From positions 1 through 7,490 of the forward strand of contig VGJG01000068.1 in the NCBI GenBank assembly GCA_016867615.1: a DNA stretch of 7,490 nucleotides. The letters are read 5' to 3'. Within the stretch, counting starts at the first letter, position 1; every line of letters begins with the position of its first letter. Shown in pieces: positions 5,594 to 7,490 of the stretch. This DNA is from Candidatus Aminicenantota bacterium. GTDB taxonomy: Bacteria > Acidobacteriota > Aminicenantia > Aminicenantales > JAFGAV01. Position numbers and translations under genes: made by a program. Below the pieces are notes generated by a model. The model was not told the DNA's origin. It made no database searches and saw only the letters and a list, made by a program, of their open reading frames with translations.

Positions 5594-6067
5594 ATGGCCA
5601 AAGGACGGCTGATCCCGTTGTTGATGGTCCTCTTCCTCTGCCCTCTTTGGGGAGGCGGGAGCGAGGATTTGCTCGGCGATTTGACCAGGGAAGAGATCCT
5701 GAACGCCCTGCCCGACTGGCAGGCCGTGACGGCCGCCTATGAGCCCGACCCGGAGGCTGTTGCGCGCCTCAAGGCTGTGAGCCGTCCGGTCGAGATCAAG
5801 GTCTATCTCGGGACGTGGTGCCCGGACAGCAAGTCCCACGTCAGCGAGTTCTTCCGGGTGCTCGACGAAGCCGGCAACCCGCTGCTCAACGCCTCCTACG
5901 TCGGCATACCGCGCGACAGGGCCCTCCGGGCGGAATACTACCGGGACCGGGACATCGTCCGGCTCCCGACTTTCCTCGTATTCGTCGACGGAGCGGAAAA
6001 GGGCAGGATCATCGAAGTGCCGACCGTGTCGGTCGAGTCGGACCTGGCCGACATCCTCGAACGCTGA
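5594..6067 (+). CDS. Secreted thioredoxin-fold protein with a CxxS active site
   Basis: A 157-residue protein. Residues 1 to about 22 form a hydrophobic export signal; Cys16 lies inside it but the preceding residue is Leu, so a lipoprotein box is not supported. The thioredoxin fold begins near 65 (VEIKVYLGTWC) with active site WCPDS (75-79): Cys76 is the nucleophile, and Ser79 replaces the second Cys. The cis-proline follows in VRLPTFLVF (Pro125), and the last strand and helix are present. Without the resolving Cys it should not act as a normal dithiol reductase; CxxS relatives are known to form mixed disulfides or act as monothiol isomerase or reductase-like proteins, and which applies here is not known. 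A ribosome site GGAGG (5581-5585) is 8 bases before the ATG. It is probably cotranscribed with the exbD-like gene 26 bases upstream. Confidence 0.82.
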   Translation: MAKGRLIPLLMVLFLCPLWGGGSEDLLGDLTREEILNALPDWQAVTAAYEPDPEAVARLKAVSRPVEIKVYLGTWCPDSKSHVSEFFRVLDEAGNPLLNASYVGIPRDRALRAEYYRDRDIVRLPTFLVFVDGAEKGRIIEVPTVSVESDLADILER

Positions 6068-6156
6068 GCGAGAACGCTCGACCCGGGGAACTCCCCACCC
6101 TCAACCGGCATGGCCCTGGGGCCAACTGCGCAAGATGAAAACAGACGTTTTTTAGG

Positions 6157-6177
6157 CTGCGGACGACGACTCCGCAG
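6157..6177. other. Hairpin in the convergent gap between the thioredoxin-like and acyl-CoA dehydrogenase genes
   Basis: The 151-base gap (6068-6218) contains one notable stem, CTGCGGA (6157-6163) with TCCGCAG (6171-6177) around a 7-base loop, plus weaker stems at 6066-6079 (5 bp), 6084-6095 (4 bp) and 6112-6123. On the plus strand the T6 run (6148-6153) lies before the hairpin, not after it. On the minus strand the stem is followed by A6, not T. It is therefore not a canonical intrinsic terminator for either gene, although it may protect 3' ends. I see no ORF or RNA gene in this gap. Confidence 0.4.
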
Positions 6178-6218
6178 AGGGTTCCCCCTTCAAGAGGACC
6201 GGTCGGGGAGGGACGGCT

Positions 6219-7367
6219 TCATTTTATCGGGCCGATGACCTCCCGGGAAATGACCAGGCGCTGGATCTCGTTCGTCCCCTCGTAGATCTGGAGGAGCTTG
6301 GCGTCCCGCATGAGCTTCTCCATGGGATAGTCTTTCATGTACCCGTAGCCGCCGAAGATCTGCAGGGCCTCCACGGTGGTCTTCATGGCCACGTCCGACC
6401 CGAAACACTTGGCCATGGCCGATTCCTTCCCGCAGGGCTTGCCCTGGTCCATCAGCCAGGCCGCATGCCAGACGAGATGACGGGCGGCGTTGACCTCCAT
6501 GGCCATCTGGGCGACCTGGAAGGCCGTGTTCTGCAGGAGGGCGATGGGCTTGCCGAACTGGATGCGGGTCTTGGCGTACTCGACGGCGTGCTCCAGAGCC
6601 GCCCGGGCGATGCCCACGCCCGCGGCGCCGACCGAGGCCCGGGTCTTGTCCAGGGTCTTCATGGCCACGATGAACCCCATCCCCTCCTTGGCCAGGAGGT
6701 TCCCTGCGGGGACGCGGACGTCCTCGAACGTCATCTCCACGGTGTTGGAGGCCCGGTGTCCCAGCTTGTCCTCCTCCTTGCCTATCACGATCCCGGGCGA
6801 GTCCCGGGGGACGACGATGGCGCTCACCCCCCGGATCCCCTTGTCCGGGTCGGTCAGGGCGAAAACGACGTACAGGCTGGAGATGCCCCCGTTGGTGATG
6901 AAGCACTTGGAGCCGTTGATGACGTAATGGTCGCCTTCGCGCAGGGCGCGCGTCTTGGTCGCGCCGGCGTCCGAGCCCGCCTCCCGTTCGGTCAGGCAGA
7001 AGGCGGCGAAGTTTTTCTCCCGGACGAAGGGCGCGAAGAATTTCTTCTTCTGCTCGTCCGTGCCGAAAAGCAGTATGGGCGTCAGGGCCAGGGAACAGGC
7101 CATCATGCTGGTGAACATCCCGGCGCATCCCCAGGCCAGCTCCTCGCTGATGATGGCCGTGTCGAGGTTGCCCAACCCTCCTCCGCCGTACTCGGCGGGG
7201 ATGTTGCAGGTCAGGAAGCCCGCTTCGAAGGCCTTGCGCATAACCTCGTCGGGAGCGGCGTCCCCCTTGTCGTAGCGGGCGGCGTTGGGCCTCATTTCCT
7301 TGAGGGCGAACTCGCGGGCCATCTCCTGAAGGGCTTTTTGCTCGTCGTTCAAAGAAAAATCGATCAC
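6219..7367 (-). CDS. Acyl-CoA dehydrogenase (FAD-dependent)
   Basis: A 382-residue protein, normal for soluble acyl-CoA dehydrogenases, which form the trans-2,3 double bond in acyl-CoA and pass electrons to an electron-transfer flavoprotein. Seen: the N-terminal helical domain (DEQKALQEMAREF), the family signature CLTEREAGSDAG (124-135), the flavin/substrate block CFITNGGISSLYVVFA (155-170), and the C-terminal helical domain with QIFGGYGYMKDYPMEKLMRDAK (336-357) and IYEGTNEIQR (361-370). Glu363, immediately before GT, is the expected catalytic base in the short- and medium-chain type. All key blocks are intact. GTG at 7367 is chosen because AAGGAGG stands 5 bases upstream and the protein then starts at the normal position (IDFSLNDEQ). 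ETF and thiolase genes are not in the window, so whether it serves fatty-acid, amino-acid or benzoyl-type substrates cannot be decided. Confidence 0.94.
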   Translation of the reverse strand: MIDFSLNDEQKALQEMAREFALKEMRPNAARYDKGDAAPDEVMRKAFEAGFLTCNIPAEYGGGGLGNLDTAIISEELAWGCAGMFTSMMACSLALTPILLFGTDEQKKKFFAPFVREKNFAAFCLTEREAGSDAGATKTRALREGDHYVINGSKCFITNGGISSLYVVFALTDPDKGIRGVSAIVVPRDSPGIVIGKEEDKLGHRASNTVEMTFEDVRVPAGNLLAKEGMGFIVAMKTLDKTRASVGAAGVGIARAALEHAVEYAKTRIQFGKPIALLQNTAFQVAQMAMEVNAARHLVWHAAWLMDQGKPCGKESAMAKCFGSDVAMKTTVEALQIFGGYGYMKDYPMEKLMRDAKLLQIYEGTNEIQRLVISREVIGPIK

Positions 7368-7372
7368 CTCTC

Positions 7373-7379
7373 CCTCCTT
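7373..7379 (-). promoter_or_regulatory. Ribosome binding site that fixes the GTG start of the acyl-CoA dehydrogenase
   Basis: AAGGAGG on the minus strand, 5 bases before GTG 7367. Confidence 0.85.
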
Positions 7380-7415
7380 GTACCGGGATCCGAGTGAGTC
7401 AGTAAGATGAACATT

Positions 7416-7444
7416 CTTATACCGGAATCGGGCTTTGAAGTCAA
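7416..7444 (-). promoter_or_regulatory. Sigma70-type promoter of the acyl-CoA dehydrogenase gene
   Basis: On the minus strand TTGACT (7444-7439, 5 of 6), an exact 17-base spacer and TATAAG (7421-7416, 5 of 6). The leader from about 7409 to the GTG is roughly 42 bases and holds the ribosome site. Confidence 0.8.
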
Positions 7445-7450
7445 TTTGAC
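7440..7450. promoter_or_regulatory. Small palindrome over the acyl-CoA dehydrogenase -35 box
   Basis: GTCAATTTGAC is an 11-base palindrome with a single central base (GTCAA, T, TTGAC) that overlaps the -35 box. It could be a repressor site, but a 5-bp half-site is short and a match by chance is possible because TTGAC is itself the promoter motif. Confidence 0.3.
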
Positions 7451-7474
7451 CTGAAGAACGCGGACTCCCGGGTC

Positions 7475-7490
7475 AAAAAAAAGGCGGGAC
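7475..7490 (-). terminator. Possible terminator of a gene beyond the right edge (partial)
   Basis: Reading the minus strand into the window: GTCCCGCC followed by eight T (7482-7475). This looks like the second arm and U-tract of an intrinsic terminator. The matching arm GGCGGGAC would lie outside the window, so the call depends on unseen sequence. Confidence 0.4.

Noticed and set aside
6112..6153. Stem GGCCC/GGGCC and AAAAC/GTTTT followed by T6 as an intrinsic terminator for the thioredoxin-like gene
   Set aside because: The AT-rich 5-bp stem next to the T run is weak and the GC stem is too far from it. I cannot support it.
6465..7397. Plus-strand open frame opposite the acyl-CoA dehydrogenase
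   Set aside because: The minus strand encodes a complete family member with catalytic and signature motifs; the antisense product is Gly/Leu-rich with no match.

Overview
The window is GC-rich chromosomal DNA from what looks like a Gram-negative (diderm) bacterium. Evidence for two membranes: a secreted protein with Ig/PKD-like domains and an apparent outer-membrane barrel ending in Phe, and an ExbD/TolR-type inner-membrane protein. Promoters look sigma70-like and most ribosome sites are good AGGAGG types. The gene mix (thin operons, many strand switches, PKD-barrel protein, CxxS thioredoxin-like protein) resembles the Acidobacteriota/Aminicenantota, but that placement is low-confidence inference. 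I see no tRNA, rRNA, CRISPR array, insertion sequence or phage gene.

Layout from left to right. (1) The 3' half of a hotdog-fold acyl-CoA thioesterase on the + strand (2-214) converges on a minus-strand dTDP-4-dehydrorhamnose reductase gene (rfbD-like, 261-1124). (2) Upstream of rfbD on the minus strand are a strong intrinsic terminator (1128-1165), the 492-residue PKD/barrel protein (1196-2674) with its own strong promoter (about 2742-2790), and a class I glutamine amidotransferase (2814-3533). (3) A compact divergent promoter region (3562-3612) drives the amidotransferase leftwards and, rightwards, a tandem ACT-domain protein (3635-4033) followed 21 bases later by a GT4 glycosyltransferase (4055-5107). 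(4) A new promoter overlapping the glycosyltransferase stop codon drives an orphan ExbD-like gene and a secreted thioredoxin-like gene (5166-6067). (5) A 151-base convergent gap separates these from a minus-strand acyl-CoA dehydrogenase (6219-7367), which has its own promoter at the right edge.

The genes do not form one pathway. They look like ordinary housekeeping and envelope genes: sugar-nucleotide and glycan synthesis (rfbD, GT4), envelope proteins (PKD/barrel, ExbD, thioredoxin-like) and acyl-CoA metabolism (thioesterase, acyl-CoA dehydrogenase). No stretch over 300 bases lacks a gene. The most distinctive signal is regulatory: two perfect TATAAT boxes placed symmetrically around overlapping -35 boxes, with an 8-bp inverted repeat on exactly the same centre (3587). 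I did not find convincing evidence of a new multi-gene system.
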